Positions 54,761 through 63,450 of a stretch of DNA of 64,000 nucleotides are shown in pieces. Source of the stretch: Ferrimonas lipolytica (GTDB lineage Bacteria; Pseudomonadota; Gammaproteobacteria; Enterobacterales; Shewanellaceae); assembly GCF_012295575.1 (NCBI RefSeq), contig NZ_CP051180.1, positions 4,030,001 to 4,094,000 of the forward strand. Reading direction: 5' to 3'. The position numbers and the translations under genes were made by a program. The notes under the pieces were generated by a model. That model saw only the letters and a list, made by a program, of their open reading frames with translations, had not been told where the DNA came from and ran no database searches. How positions within the stretch are numbered: position 1 is the stretch's first letter; each line of letters starts with the position of its first letter.

Positions 54761-56944
54761 ATGTTTACCAAGCCTCTGATTGCCGTCAGCGTAGTGCTGG
54801 CGTTGAGTGCCTGTTCCGGTCTGGACGACCACGCCATAGAAAAGAGTACGATGACAGAGTCCATTATTAACGTTGATGTTGCCGAAGTTGCAGCGTTACC
54901 CGAAGCCAATGCGTTAAAGCACCCAAGTGTATTGCCTTACCAGTTGCCGCCGTTTGATAAGATTAACGATGCGGATGTGGAAGCGGCCATTATGGCGGGC
55001 ATGGTGGAGATGCTGGCGCAGGTCAATGCCATCGCAAACAACCCCGCACCAGCGACCTTCGACAACACATTGGTGCCACTAGAGCAAAGCGGAGCTTTGT
55101 ATCAGCGTGGGTTATCCATTTTGTTCAACCTTGGTAGCTCTAATGGCACCCCAGAGCGGTTGGCGCTCATGGCTAAGATCAGCCCGTTGGTTAGTCAGCA
55201 GCAAGACAACATCTACTTAAACGCCAAACTGTACCAACGCTTCACTGAGGTAAAGGCAAGTCGTGATAGTGCCAACCTGAATCCAGAGCAAAAGCGTCTA
55301 ATTGATGTCTACCAGCAACAGTTTGATCAAGCCGGTGCCAGCTTAACGCAAGCACAGCAAACCGAAGTCCGTAAGCTGAATACCCGTTTATCGGAACTGA
55401 CCACTGAGTTTGGTCAGAATGTATTGCAAGCCAGCCAAGCCGATGCGGTCTTGGTGGAGGATGCGGCTGAGCTGAGTGGCCTTAGTGAGGTGGAGATCGG
55501 CAGCGCTAAAATGGCCGCCGAGAAAGCCGGGTACAGTGACGGTTATCTACTGACCTTGGTTAACACCACTCGCCAGTCTTACCTGACTAATCTGCACAGC
55601 CGTGAACTGCGCCAACAGGTGTGGCAAGCGTCTGCCAACCGTGCCAATCATGGCAAGTTTGATAATACCCCAGTGGCGCTAGAGATCGCTAAGTTACGTG
55701 CCCAGAAAGCGGCTCTGTTTGGTTATGCAACGTGGGCGGATTATCAGCTTAAAACCCAGATGGCACAAAGCTCTGATACGGTATTTGATCTATTAGGATC
55801 GATGGTGCCGAAGGTGGTGATCAACGCTGATACCGAAGCGAAGCAGATCAAAGCGTTGATGGCGCAGCAGGGGATTAAGCACGAGCTGCAACCTTGGGAC
55901 TGGTTCTACTATGGTGAACAAGTTCGGCAGCAGAAATACCAGCTGGATCCGGCTGAGGTGGCACAATACCTGCCGTTTGACCGAGTACTGCACGACGGCG
56001 TTTTCTACGCCATGGAGCGCCAGTTTGGTATCACCTTTAAGGCTCGCCCGGATCTACCGACTTACCATGAAGATGTTGATGCCTACGAGATCTTCGATGC
56101 TGATGGCTCATCCATGGGCTTGTTCCTTGCCGACTACTTTGCCCGTGAAGGTAAGCGCGGTGGTGCTTGGATGAACGCCTTTGTTACCCAGTCGCATCTG
56201 CTCGGTACTAAGCCGGTTATCTTCAACGTGATGAACATCCCCAAGGCGGCGGAAGGTCAACCGCAGCTGGTATCGTTTGATGAAGCCACTACCATGTTCC
56301 ATGAGTTTGGACATGGCGTGCATGGGCTGTTTTCTGATGTGACCTACCCAAGCCTAGCGGGAACCTCGGTATCCCGTGACTTTGTTGAGTTTCCATCAAC
56401 CTTCCAAGAGGATTGGGCATCCCATCCTGATGTAATCAGCAATTACGCCAAGCACTACCAAACCGGTGAGCCGATCCCAGCTGATTTGCTGCAAAAAGTA
56501 TTGGCTGCGGGTAAGTTTAACCAAGGTTTTGATACCCTTGAGTATCTCTCTTCAGCTTTGCTGGATATGGAGTGGCACAGTGTCAGTGGTGATGTTGCAA
56601 TCAGTGATATTGAAGCCTTTGAAAAGGAAGCATTAGCTAAGCACGGTATTAACGTAGCGGCGATTCCACCACGTTATAAGTCTAGCTATTTCAGCCACAT
56701 TTTTGCTGGTGGCTACAGTGCGGGTTACTACGCCTACATGTGGAGTGAGATCCTTGCCGCTGATGCCTTTGCCTACATCCGTGAGCACGGCGGCTTAAGC
56801 CGAGAGCAGGGGGAAAAGTTCCGCAAGGAGATTCTATCGATGGGTAACAGTCAGGATCTGATGGAAACCTATAAAGGCTTCCGTGGCAGTGAGCCGACAA
56901 CAGAAGCGCTGTTGATCCGCCGTGGCATCAACCTAAGCAAGTAA
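54761..56944 (+). CDS. M3-family metallopeptidase lipoprotein (Dcp-like)
   Basis: The 727-residue zinc peptidase has the active-site helix FHEFGHGVHG (HExxH) near residue 516 and the downstream Glu in the segment EFPSTFQEDWA, as in dipeptidyl carboxypeptidase and oligopeptidase A. The leader ends in LSAC, so it is a lipoprotein, unlike cytosolic E. coli Dcp and OpdA. It probably trims peptides in the periplasm or at the outer membrane. ATG 54761 is chosen because AAGGAG lies 7 bases upstream and the lipoprotein signal starts there. A MITE-like repeat begins just after its stop codon. Confidence 0.92.
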   Translation: MFTKPLIAVSVVLALSACSGLDDHAIEKSTMTESIINVDVAEVAALPEANALKHPSVLPYQLPPFDKINDADVEAAIMAGMVEMLAQVNAIANNPAPATFDNTLVPLEQSGALYQRGLSILFNLGSSNGTPERLALMAKISPLVSQQQDNIYLNAKLYQRFTEVKASRDSANLNPEQKRLIDVYQQQFDQAGASLTQAQQTEVRKLNTRLSELTTEFGQNVLQASQADAVLVEDAAELSGLSEVEIGSAKMAAEKAGYSDGYLLTLVNTTRQSYLTNLHSRELRQQVWQASANRANHGKFDNTPVALEIAKLRAQKAALFGYATWADYQLKTQMAQSSDTVFDLLGSMVPKVVINADTEAKQIKALMAQQGIKHELQPWDWFYYGEQVRQQKYQLDPAEVAQYLPFDRVLHDGVFYAMERQFGITFKARPDLPTYHEDVDAYEIFDADGSSMGLFLADYFAREGKRGGAWMNAFVTQSHLLGTKPVIFNVMNIPKAAEGQPQLVSFDEATTMFHEFGHGVHGLFSDVTYPSLAGTSVSRDFVEFPSTFQEDWASHPDVISNYAKHYQTGEPIPADLLQKVLAAGKFNQGFDTLEYLSSALLDMEWHSVSGDVAISDIEAFEKEALAKHGINVAAIPPRYKSSYFSHIFAGGYSAGYYAYMWSEILAADAFAYIREHGGLSREQGEKFRKEILSMGNSQDLMETYKGFRGSEPTTEALLIRRGINLSK

Positions 56945-56945
56945 T

Positions 56946-57050
56946 GGCTGTGTAGCAATTAACTGTTGTTCTTTCTAATACAGTTAAAGCACCGGAATCG
57001 GTGAAGCCGAAGGCTTAAGATAAACTTCAACAGCTAACTACGACAGAGCC
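56946..57050 (-). repeat. MITE-like repeat, internally deleted copy 5 (105 bp)
   Basis: The left end GGCTGTGTAGCAATTAACTG, then AGTTAAAGCACCGGAATCGG, and the right end CTAACTACGACAGAGCC match both ends of the full element in the orientation of the 34599 copy, with about 200 interior bases missing. Keeping both ends and losing the middle is typical of MITE derivatives. Confidence 0.8.
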
Positions 57051-57076
57051 CAAGTAATCTGCTTTCCGCCATGCTA

Positions 57077-57104
57077 AAGCCAACACCTAGGTGTTGGCTT
57101 TTTT
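57077..57104. terminator. Bidirectional terminator between the M3 peptidase and LysR genes
   Basis: The perfect 11-bp stem AAGCCAACACC/GGTGTTGGCTT with a 2-base loop is followed by T6. Confidence 0.85.
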
Positions 57105-57129
57105 GTTGTTACTGGAAACGTGCCGGTTG

Positions 57130-58053
57130 CTATAGCGAGACGTCAGTAGCCTGCGCGGTCTCTACTGCAAAAACCTGATTAAGCTGGCCAATAAGCCACT
57201 GTAAGGCCGGATCGTTCTCCCGGCTTTGATGCCAGTAGAGGTGAATGCTGATGTGACTGGTAGTGAATGGTAGCGGCCAGATCTGCATATCATCGCAGTT
57301 GTGTGCCAGCGCAATGCTACTGGGTAAGGTAACCAATAACTCCGACTGGGCTGCTAATGCCAAAGCCGATTGGTAGCTTTGGCATCGCACCGCCACTTGA
57401 CGGCTCAAGCCCCGCTTATCCAGCGCGTATTCTTCCAATACTCGGCCAGATGGCCGACTAGAAACCTCGATGTGTTTGGCCTGTTGGTACTGCTTTAGGT
57501 TGAGCTGTTCTAACTGGTCATTGCTGGCCACCACCAGTTGATCATCCATTAGTGGGTGATGGGCAATGCCGCTTGGGGTCAGTGCCTGAATATCGATGAT
57601 TAGATCCAACTGCCGATGTACCAGTAAGCGCTCCATCTGATCACGGCTAAAGCGACGGCTGGTGAGGCGGCAGTGGGGTGCATGCTGTTGCAATACATCG
57701 CATACCTGCGGCAATAACAGTGATTCTAGCGCCTCGGATATCCCTAGCTGAAAGTGCTGCTCCGCCGATACCGGTTCAAACTTGCCCCAACTTTGTAGTA
57801 GCTGTCGTAATTGCGCCAAGGTAGCCAACAACTGCGGTGCCATCCGCTGGCAGCTTGGGGTTGGCACCATCTGCTGACCTCGGCGCTCAAACAGTGGCTC
57901 GCCCATGCGCTCTCGTAGTCGCTTTAAGGCGTGGCTTACCGCCGAAGGGGTAACGTGTAACACCTCGCCAGCGCGACTAATACTCTGCTCGGTGTAGATC
58001 GCTTCAAACACTTTCAACAAATTAAAATCGAGCTGTTCCGGTAACCGATCCAT
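57130..58053 (-). CDS. LysR-family regulator divergent from the acyl-CoA dehydrogenase operon
   Basis: The 307-residue protein has a winged helix-turn-helix at about 8-65 (LDFNLLKVFEAIYTEQSIS, HVTPSAVSHALKRLRERM) and a substrate-binding domain. ATG 58053 is preferred; a GTG four codons upstream (58065) is possible, and neither has a strong ribosome site. The 100-bp intergenic region to the acyl-CoA dehydrogenase gene would hold its binding site, so it probably regulates that operon. Confidence 0.88.
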   Translation of the reverse strand: MDRLPEQLDFNLLKVFEAIYTEQSISRAGEVLHVTPSAVSHALKRLRERMGEPLFERRGQQMVPTPSCQRMAPQLLATLAQLRQLLQSWGKFEPVSAEQHFQLGISEALESLLLPQVCDVLQQHAPHCRLTSRRFSRDQMERLLVHRQLDLIIDIQALTPSGIAHHPLMDDQLVVASNDQLEQLNLKQYQQAKHIEVSSRPSGRVLEEYALDKRGLSRQVAVRCQSYQSALALAAQSELLVTLPSSIALAHNCDDMQIWPLPFTTSHISIHLYWHQSRENDPALQWLIGQLNQVFAVETAQATDVSL

Positions 58054-58153
58054 GGTGAATTTCACTCATTTTGTTGTTTGAATTGTTTTCGTTTCATTCA
58101 CAAAGGTAATTGTCTTAGGGTGGTCTGTAAAGTGTTAACAAGGTGATAACTAC

Positions 58154-59374
58154 ATGGATTTTACTCACAGCGCCAAAAGCCTCGAACTGCAGCAACGGAT
58201 GCAGCAGTTTATTGCTGACAACCTCGACCCGTTCGAGCAGGAATACTTTCAGCTGAACGAACAGTTAAACCCCGACACTAACTGGCGCAACTGGCAGGTG
58301 GTTCCCGAGACCGAAGCCCTTAAGGCCAAAGCCAAAGCTGCAGGGTTGTGGAATCTATTTCTACCTGATGCCGAGTTAGGAGCTGGTTTATCGGTATTGG
58401 AGTACGCGCCATTGGCGGAGCTAACCGGTCGGTCGTTGCTCTATCCAGAGGTGTTTAACTGTAATGCGCCGGACACCGGCAATATGGAAGTGCTGTATCA
58501 CTTTGGTAACGAGCAACAAAAAGCTAAGTGGTTAACGCCACTGCTGGCCGGTGAGATCCGCTCGGTGTTCTTTATGACCGAGCCCGGCGTCGCCTCGTCC
58601 GATGCCACTAATATGGCGGCCACCATCACCGAAGATGGTGACGATCTTATCCTTAACGGTCGCAAGTGGTGGAGCTCTGGGGTTGGCCATCCAAACTGTA
58701 AGGTTGGGGTGTTTATGGGGCTGTCGAATCCAGACAACCCTAAGCATCAGCAGCACTCGATGGTGTTGGTGGAGCTGGATACGCCGGGGATCACCATTGA
58801 ACGAATGCTAACCGCCGCCGGTGAAAGCGATGCGCCTTATGGCCATGGCGAAGTGAATTTCGACAATGTGCGGGTGCCGAAGACCAATCTGATTCAAAAA
58901 CTCGGCGATGGTTTTGCCATCGCACAAGGGCGTTTAGGGCCAGGCCGAATCCATCACTGCATGCGCTGCATTGGCGCGGCGGAGCGAGTACTGGAAATGG
59001 GGATCAAGCGGGCTATGAGCCGCAGTGCATTTGGCCGACCAATCATCGAACTTGGTGGCAATCGAGAACGCATTGCTGACGCACGTTTAGCTATTGATCA
59101 AGCTCGTTTACTGACTTACTTCGCCGCGTGGAAGGTCGATAACGTCGGGGTCAAGCAGGCGATGACAGAGATCTCGGCCATCAAGGTGGCTGCGCCAAAC
59201 ATGCTGCAAGATATTGTCGATATGGTGATGCAGTTGCACGGTGGGGCCGGTATGGGACCAGATTTTGGCCTAATGCGTTTTTACGCGCAGGCCCGCAGTT
59301 TGCGTTTGGCCGACGGCCCTGATGAAGTACACAAAGGCATGTTGTCCCGCCTTGAACTTCGAAAATACAAGTAA
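58154..59374 (+). CDS. Acyl-CoA dehydrogenase (ACAD10/11-like)
   Basis: The 406-residue flavoprotein is of the longer ACAD type. Visible features are FFMTEPGVASSDATN (flavin and substrate site), a helical C-terminal domain with GRLGPGRIHHCMRCIGAAER, RSAFGRPI, and the flavin-binding QLHGGAGMGPD. The GRIHHCMR region and its partners match the dehydrogenase part of ACAD10/11 rather than the short-chain fatty acid enzymes. It begins a five-gene operon with an SDR, an APH-type kinase, a phosphatase and a second SDR. In ACAD10/11 the dehydrogenase and kinase are fused and act on 4-hydroxyacyl-CoA. Confidence 0.88.
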   Translation: MDFTHSAKSLELQQRMQQFIADNLDPFEQEYFQLNEQLNPDTNWRNWQVVPETEALKAKAKAAGLWNLFLPDAELGAGLSVLEYAPLAELTGRSLLYPEVFNCNAPDTGNMEVLYHFGNEQQKAKWLTPLLAGEIRSVFFMTEPGVASSDATNMAATITEDGDDLILNGRKWWSSGVGHPNCKVGVFMGLSNPDNPKHQQHSMVLVELDTPGITIERMLTAAGESDAPYGHGEVNFDNVRVPKTNLIQKLGDGFAIAQGRLGPGRIHHCMRCIGAAERVLEMGIKRAMSRSAFGRPIIELGGNRERIADARLAIDQARLLTYFAAWKVDNVGVKQAMTEISAIKVAAPNMLQDIVDMVMQLHGGAGMGPDFGLMRFYAQARSLRLADGPDEVHKGMLSRLELRKYK

Positions 59375-59438
59375 CGCCAGCAACAGTCAGCATTCAATCG
59401 AATAGCGGTTTATCGGTGTGATTGAAAATTTTCAAGTA

Positions 59439-59466
59439 ATTGCCTATTGAGTGAAAAATAGGCAAT
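59439..59466. other. Hairpin in the gap between the acyl-CoA dehydrogenase and SDR genes
   Basis: A near-perfect 10-bp inverted repeat ATTGCCTATT/AATAGGCAAT encloses 8 bases and has no T run. In an otherwise tightly packed operon it may stabilise or process the mRNA, or weakly attenuate downstream genes. Confidence 0.45.
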
Positions 59467-59496
59467 GTGGATTTTAGTTAAATTAGGGACAACGAC

Positions 59497-60309
59497 ATGA
59501 GCAAGCGGATTGTTATTACTGGGGCAGCGTCTGGACTGGGGCTGGCATTGGCACTTAATTACGCCAAGCAGGGTTGTAAAATCGCGGTAGCTGATCGCCA
59601 AGATGGTGCGGATGCGGTGCGACAGATAGAAGCCGCTGGCGGTGAAGCCTTCTTCCAGCAATGCGATGTCACCGACGACACATCTATGAACGCATTGGCC
59701 ACTGCCGTTGAACAACGCTGGGGTGGTGTTGATGTGCTGGTTGCCAATGCCGGTGTTGCGACCGGCGGCGCCATCGAAGATGAATCGATGGAAGACTGGA
59801 ATTGGGTTACCCAGATTAACGTATTAGGGGTGGTGCGTACCTGCAAGGTGTTCTTGCCGCTGCTGCGTCAGGGCAGTCAGATCCTCTGTACCGCATCCGC
59901 TGCAGGCTTGGTGGGGATGCCACGTATGGGCAGCTACTGTGCCGGTAAGTCTGCGGTAGTTTCCTTCGCTGAATCGATGGCGATAGAGCTGGCACCAAGA
60001 GGCATTCACGTGTCCTGGGCCTGTCCGGAGTTCTTTAAAACCAACCTCGATAAAAGCATCCGCTCTAACGATCCTGAAATGAAAGAGTTTGTTACCAAGC
60101 TACTGAACAAATCTGGCTTTAGTGCCGAAGAGATCGCTGCCACCTTAATCACCAGTATGGACCGCGGTGAGCATCAAATTGTGACTCATAAGTCGACCCG
60201 TCAGGTGGTTATGTTGCAACGGATTCTTGGTAAGCAGCGGTACATCAAGATGATGATCAAAAAGATGGCCAAATTTGGCGTTTTAAAATCGAAGAAGCAG
60301 GCCGCATGA
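59497..60309 (+). CDS. Short-chain dehydrogenase/reductase (first of two)
   Basis: The 270-residue classical SDR has cofactor motif GAASGLGLA (7-15), NAGVATGG, catalytic Ser in TASAAG and YCAGK (about 149-153). The C-terminal extension is basic, ending in KSKKQAA, and may be membrane-associated. It overlaps the kinase gene by 4 bases. Together with the operon partners it probably oxidises or reduces a hydroxyacyl intermediate. Confidence 0.85.
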   Translation: MSKRIVITGAASGLGLALALNYAKQGCKIAVADRQDGADAVRQIEAAGGEAFFQQCDVTDDTSMNALATAVEQRWGGVDVLVANAGVATGGAIEDESMEDWNWVTQINVLGVVRTCKVFLPLLRQGSQILCTASAAGLVGMPRMGSYCAGKSAVVSFAESMAIELAPRGIHVSWACPEFFKTNLDKSIRSNDPEMKEFVTKLLNKSGFSAEEIAATLITSMDRGEHQIVTHKSTRQVVMLQRILGKQRYIKMMIKKMAKFGVLKSKKQAA

Positions 60310-61382
60310 GTGATCTCAACCCCGGTGGTCATGTTCGCTCAGGTGAAGAGCTGCCGTTAGAACAACTGTTGCCATGGCTTGCTGCCAATTGCCCGCAACT
60401 GCAAGGCAAACCCAATATTACCCAATACAGCGGTGGCGCTTCTAACTGGACCTACTGCCTCGATTTTGGTGATACCGAGGTTATCTTGCGCCGCGCCCCT
60501 GCTGGTAAAAAAGCCAAGGGTGCTCATGATATGGCGCGGGAGCACAATATTCAGCAGGCGCTGCAGCCGCATTTTCCACTGGTTCCCAATATGCTGGCGC
60601 TGTGCCAAGACGAAGAGATTATGGGCAGCGACTTTTACCTGATGGAGAAGGTCGACGGCTTTATTCCTCGGCGCAACCTGCCGCGTTCACTCAATCTCAA
60701 TAGCAGCCAAACCAATGCCTTGTGTAAGAGCGCTATCGATACCCTTATCCAATTACATCAGGTTGATATTAACGCCACAGGCTTGGCCAGCATCGGTAAG
60801 GGCGAGGGCTACATTGAACGGCAGATTTTAGGCTGGAATAAGCGCTACCGGAACGCCAAAACTTGGAACGTTGGTAGCGGCATTAGCATCATGAATTGGC
60901 TTGAAGCCAACATGCCCAAGACCGAGCGACAGGCACTTATTCACAACGACTACCGCTTGGATAACTTGGTACTGGATCCACAGCAACCAGACCAAGTGTT
61001 GGCGGTATTGGACTGGGAGATGGCCACTATTGGCGACCCGTTGATGGATTTAGGTAACAGCCTCGCCTACTGGGTGCAAGCGGACGATGACCCAGTGATG
61101 CGCGGCAATCGTCGTCAACCAACCAGTGCCCCAGGCATGCTGACTCGAGCTCAGGTGATTGACTATTACTGCCAACAAGCGCAGATCGATTGCGATGATT
61201 TTACCTTCTATGAGGTCTATGGCTTGTTCCGCCTAACCGGGATTGTGCAACAGCTCTACCATCGCTATCACACCAAACAAACACGCAATCCGGCCTTTAA
61301 AAACATGTGGTTGTTCTCTAACTATTTGCTGTGGCGCTGCCAGCGACTGATCAAGGCCAGTGGCCGTAGGAGCGCTGCATGA
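60306..61382 (+). CDS. APH-family phosphotransferase (ACAD10/11 kinase-domain homologue)
   Basis: The 358-residue kinase-like protein has the aminoglycoside-phosphotransferase fold: a Gly-rich start (GGASNWTYCLDF), the ATP-lysine region VILRRAPAGKKAKG, catalytic loop LIHNDYRLDNLVLD (HxDxxxxN), and metal site LDWEMATIGDPLMDLG. Homologues fused to acyl-CoA dehydrogenases in animals, and stand-alone ones in levulinate catabolism, phosphorylate the hydroxyl of 4-hydroxyacyl-CoA. Its place next to an ACAD gene fits this role. Antibiotic resistance is unlikely. It overlaps both neighbours by 4 bases. Confidence 0.87.
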   Translation: MSDLNPGGHVRSGEELPLEQLLPWLAANCPQLQGKPNITQYSGGASNWTYCLDFGDTEVILRRAPAGKKAKGAHDMAREHNIQQALQPHFPLVPNMLALCQDEEIMGSDFYLMEKVDGFIPRRNLPRSLNLNSSQTNALCKSAIDTLIQLHQVDINATGLASIGKGEGYIERQILGWNKRYRNAKTWNVGSGISIMNWLEANMPKTERQALIHNDYRLDNLVLDPQQPDQVLAVLDWEMATIGDPLMDLGNSLAYWVQADDDPVMRGNRRQPTSAPGMLTRAQVIDYYCQQAQIDCDDFTFYEVYGLFRLTGIVQQLYHRYHTKQTRNPAFKNMWLFSNYLLWRCQRLIKASGRRSAA

Positions 61383-62068
61383 GTGTGATTACGTTGATCC
61401 GCCATGGTCAGGCTTCATTTGGCCAAGCTCACTACGATCGGCTTTCTGATTTGGGGCAACGTCAAGCCAGTTTGCTTGGGCCAGATCTCGTTGAGCGAGG
61501 CTTGATACCGGTGCGTGTCTTTGCTGGCTCGATGGAGCGGCAGCAACATACGGCTCAACTGGCACTGGCTGCTGCTGGGCTTGAACTTGAGGTAGAGACC
61601 GACCCCGGCTGGAATGAGTTTGATCACGAACAGGTGTTGCAAGCGTTTCGTCCTGAATTTTCCAGCAACACAGCTATCAAGGCGTTTGCCGCGCAACAAC
61701 AGAACCCGCAACGATTCCTGATGGAGCAAACCTACCAAGCCTTTTCTCGCTGGCAGTCGGGTCAACACGATCATGACTATCACGAGCCGTGGCAGCAGTT
61801 TAGTGTACGTGTCGGCGCCGCGTTAGCGCGTGCAGAGCAGTTGGCTCGGGATAAACAACGAGTGTGGGTGGTGAGCTCTGGCGGTGCCATTAGTGTCGTA
61901 GCGCAACAGCTAATGGGTTTTGATAACGCCCAAGCGTTGAAACTCAATTGGCATCTAGTGAATGCCGGTGTTAGCAAGATTTTGGCGAGCAAGGATGGTT
62001 TGCGATTGTCGAGTTTGAATGATCACGCCCTGTTCGATAAAGACAATGAATTAGTGACTTATCGGTGA
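61379..62068 (+). CDS. Histidine phosphatase-family protein (phosphoglycerate mutase-like)
   Basis: The 229-residue protein has the catalytic LIRHGQASFG (RHG, His 9) at the N-terminus, then AGSMERQQHTAQLA and a second His region with VVSSGGAISVVAQQ, where the usual SHG is SGG, so the second catalytic His is shifted or absent. Such enzymes remove phosphate from sugars, nucleotides or acyl phosphates. It overlaps the kinase gene by 4 bases, so a kinase and a phosphatase are coupled in the operon. Confidence 0.82.
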   Translation: MSVITLIRHGQASFGQAHYDRLSDLGQRQASLLGPDLVERGLIPVRVFAGSMERQQHTAQLALAAAGLELEVETDPGWNEFDHEQVLQAFRPEFSSNTAIKAFAAQQQNPQRFLMEQTYQAFSRWQSGQHDHDYHEPWQQFSVRVGAALARAEQLARDKQRVWVVSSGGAISVVAQQLMGFDNAQALKLNWHLVNAGVSKILASKDGLRLSSLNDHALFDKDNELVTYR

Positions 62069-62073
62069 ACATC

Positions 62074-62826
62074 ATGGAAAGAAAGAACATCTTAATTACC
62101 GGAGCCTCCTCTGGTTTAGGGCTAGAGATGGCCAAGCAGTTTGCGGCGAAGGGACGAAACTTAGCATTATGTGCTCGACGAGTTGAACGGCTAGAGGCGG
62201 TTAAGGCGCAGCTCGAGCAGAATTACCCCGATATCAAGGTGGTGATCAAGTCGTTGGATGTGAATGACCACGATCAAGTGTTTGAGGTGTTTCGCGCCTT
62301 TAATGCCGAGTTTGAAGGTGGTTTGGATCGCGTCATTGTTAATGCCGGGATGGGCAAGGGCGCCTCGTTGGGAACAGGCTATTTCAAGGCCAATAAAGAG
62401 ACCGCCATTACCAACTTTGTCTCAGCCATTGCTCAATGCGAAGCCGCATTGGAGATATTCCGAGCCAAAGACGATGGTCATCTGGTCAACATCTCATCGA
62501 TGAGTGCGGTACGTGGTTTCCGACGTGCCCTAACCGTCTATGCAGCTTCAAAAGCGGCGTTGTCCAATCTGACCGAAGGGATCCGGGTGGATCTACTAGG
62601 TACCAACATCAAAGCCAGCTGCATCCATCCAGGGTTTATTCGTAGCGAGATCAACGAGAAGGTTGAAAAAGTACCGTTTATGGTTGATACCGATGTTGGC
62701 GTAGCCGCGATGATCCGTGCCATTGAAGCGGAAAAGACTAACGCCTTTGTACCATCGTGGCCATGGGCTTACATGCGCCACTTGATGAAGTGGGCACCGA
62801 TTAAATACCTCCGTGCGATGAGCTGA
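62074..62826 (+). CDS. Short-chain dehydrogenase/reductase (second of two)
   Basis: The 250-residue SDR has GASSGLGLEMA (cofactor), NAGMGKGA, catalytic Ser in NISSMSA and YAASK. ATG 62074 has GGTGA 5 bases upstream; a GTG at 62065 that overlaps the previous stop codon is the alternative. It is the last gene of the operon, followed by a terminator and then a MITE-like repeat. Confidence 0.87.
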   Translation: MERKNILITGASSGLGLEMAKQFAAKGRNLALCARRVERLEAVKAQLEQNYPDIKVVIKSLDVNDHDQVFEVFRAFNAEFEGGLDRVIVNAGMGKGASLGTGYFKANKETAITNFVSAIAQCEAALEIFRAKDDGHLVNISSMSAVRGFRRALTVYAASKAALSNLTEGIRVDLLGTNIKASCIHPGFIRSEINEKVEKVPFMVDTDVGVAAMIRAIEAEKTNAFVPSWPWAYMRHLMKWAPIKYLRAMS

Positions 62827-62860
62827 ACAGGGCGGAATATTGGTTAGATTTAGACACTGA

Positions 62861-62882
62861 AGGCGCGTTAAGCGCCTTTTTT
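62861..62882 (+). terminator. Terminator of the acyl-CoA dehydrogenase operon
   Basis: The stem AGGCGC/GCGCCT with a 5-base loop is followed by T6. Confidence 0.85.
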
Positions 62883-62884
62883 GT

Positions 62885-63189
62885 GGTTGTGTCGTAGTTA
62901 GCTGTTGAAGCTTATCTTAAGCCTTCGGCTTCACCGATTTTGGTACTTTTAGGGGACAATGTCGGGTTGGCGACGGCATATTCTTGTATGCAATTCTTGT
63001 ATGCATTAGCGGGGAGCTTCGCCCCCTTTGCAATCCCCCCTTGCCTTAGGTCGCAGTCCAAGACGCTTCGCTGCACTGCTCCAATGCGGCAGAAGGTAAC
63101 GGCAGTAGTGCTTTACCCTTTGTATCAAAACTCACCTAGCCGGTGCTTTAACAGCATTGGCAAGAACAACACTTAATTGGTACACAGCC
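62885..63189 (+). repeat. MITE-like repeat, full copy 6 (305 bp)
   Basis: All blocks of the copy at 26775 are present in the same orientation and order, from GGTTGTGTCGTAGTTAGCTG to ACTTAATTGGTACACAGCC. It carries two tandem units of ATTCTTGTATGCA (62980-63005). The element lies directly after the operon terminator. Confidence 0.85.
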
Positions 63190-63450
63190 TTTTTATTGCG
63201 TGCTTTTTACTCGTGTCGTGGTTGTGGCAGCGATTATGTGCAGCAGCGAATGCACTATCTTCAACATAATGAATACTATCCATTATTGCTGCAGGAACAT
63301 GCTGATATACTGATTAAAATTTAAAAGCCTCAATGTTTGAGTCGATAGGTAATTGCGCTTATTTGGCGAAAACGTTGTTGTCGGCGCGCCAACCGCATAC
63401 GCTGGCTTATAGTGCTGTCGGGCAAGCTCATCGTGGCTAGGGGACGTTTG

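Noticed and set aside
60306-61382. Aminoglycoside resistance gene
   Set aside because: It has the APH fold, but its neighbours are acyl-CoA dehydrogenase and SDR genes, and the ATP-site and catalytic segments match the ACAD10/11-type kinase group.
62940-63176. Open frame of 78 codons (+ strand), similar to one at 34612-34842 (- strand)
   Set aside because: Both lie wholly inside copies of the MITE-like repeat; their similarity is that of the repeat. There is no ribosome site, and the frame differs with the number of tandem units.
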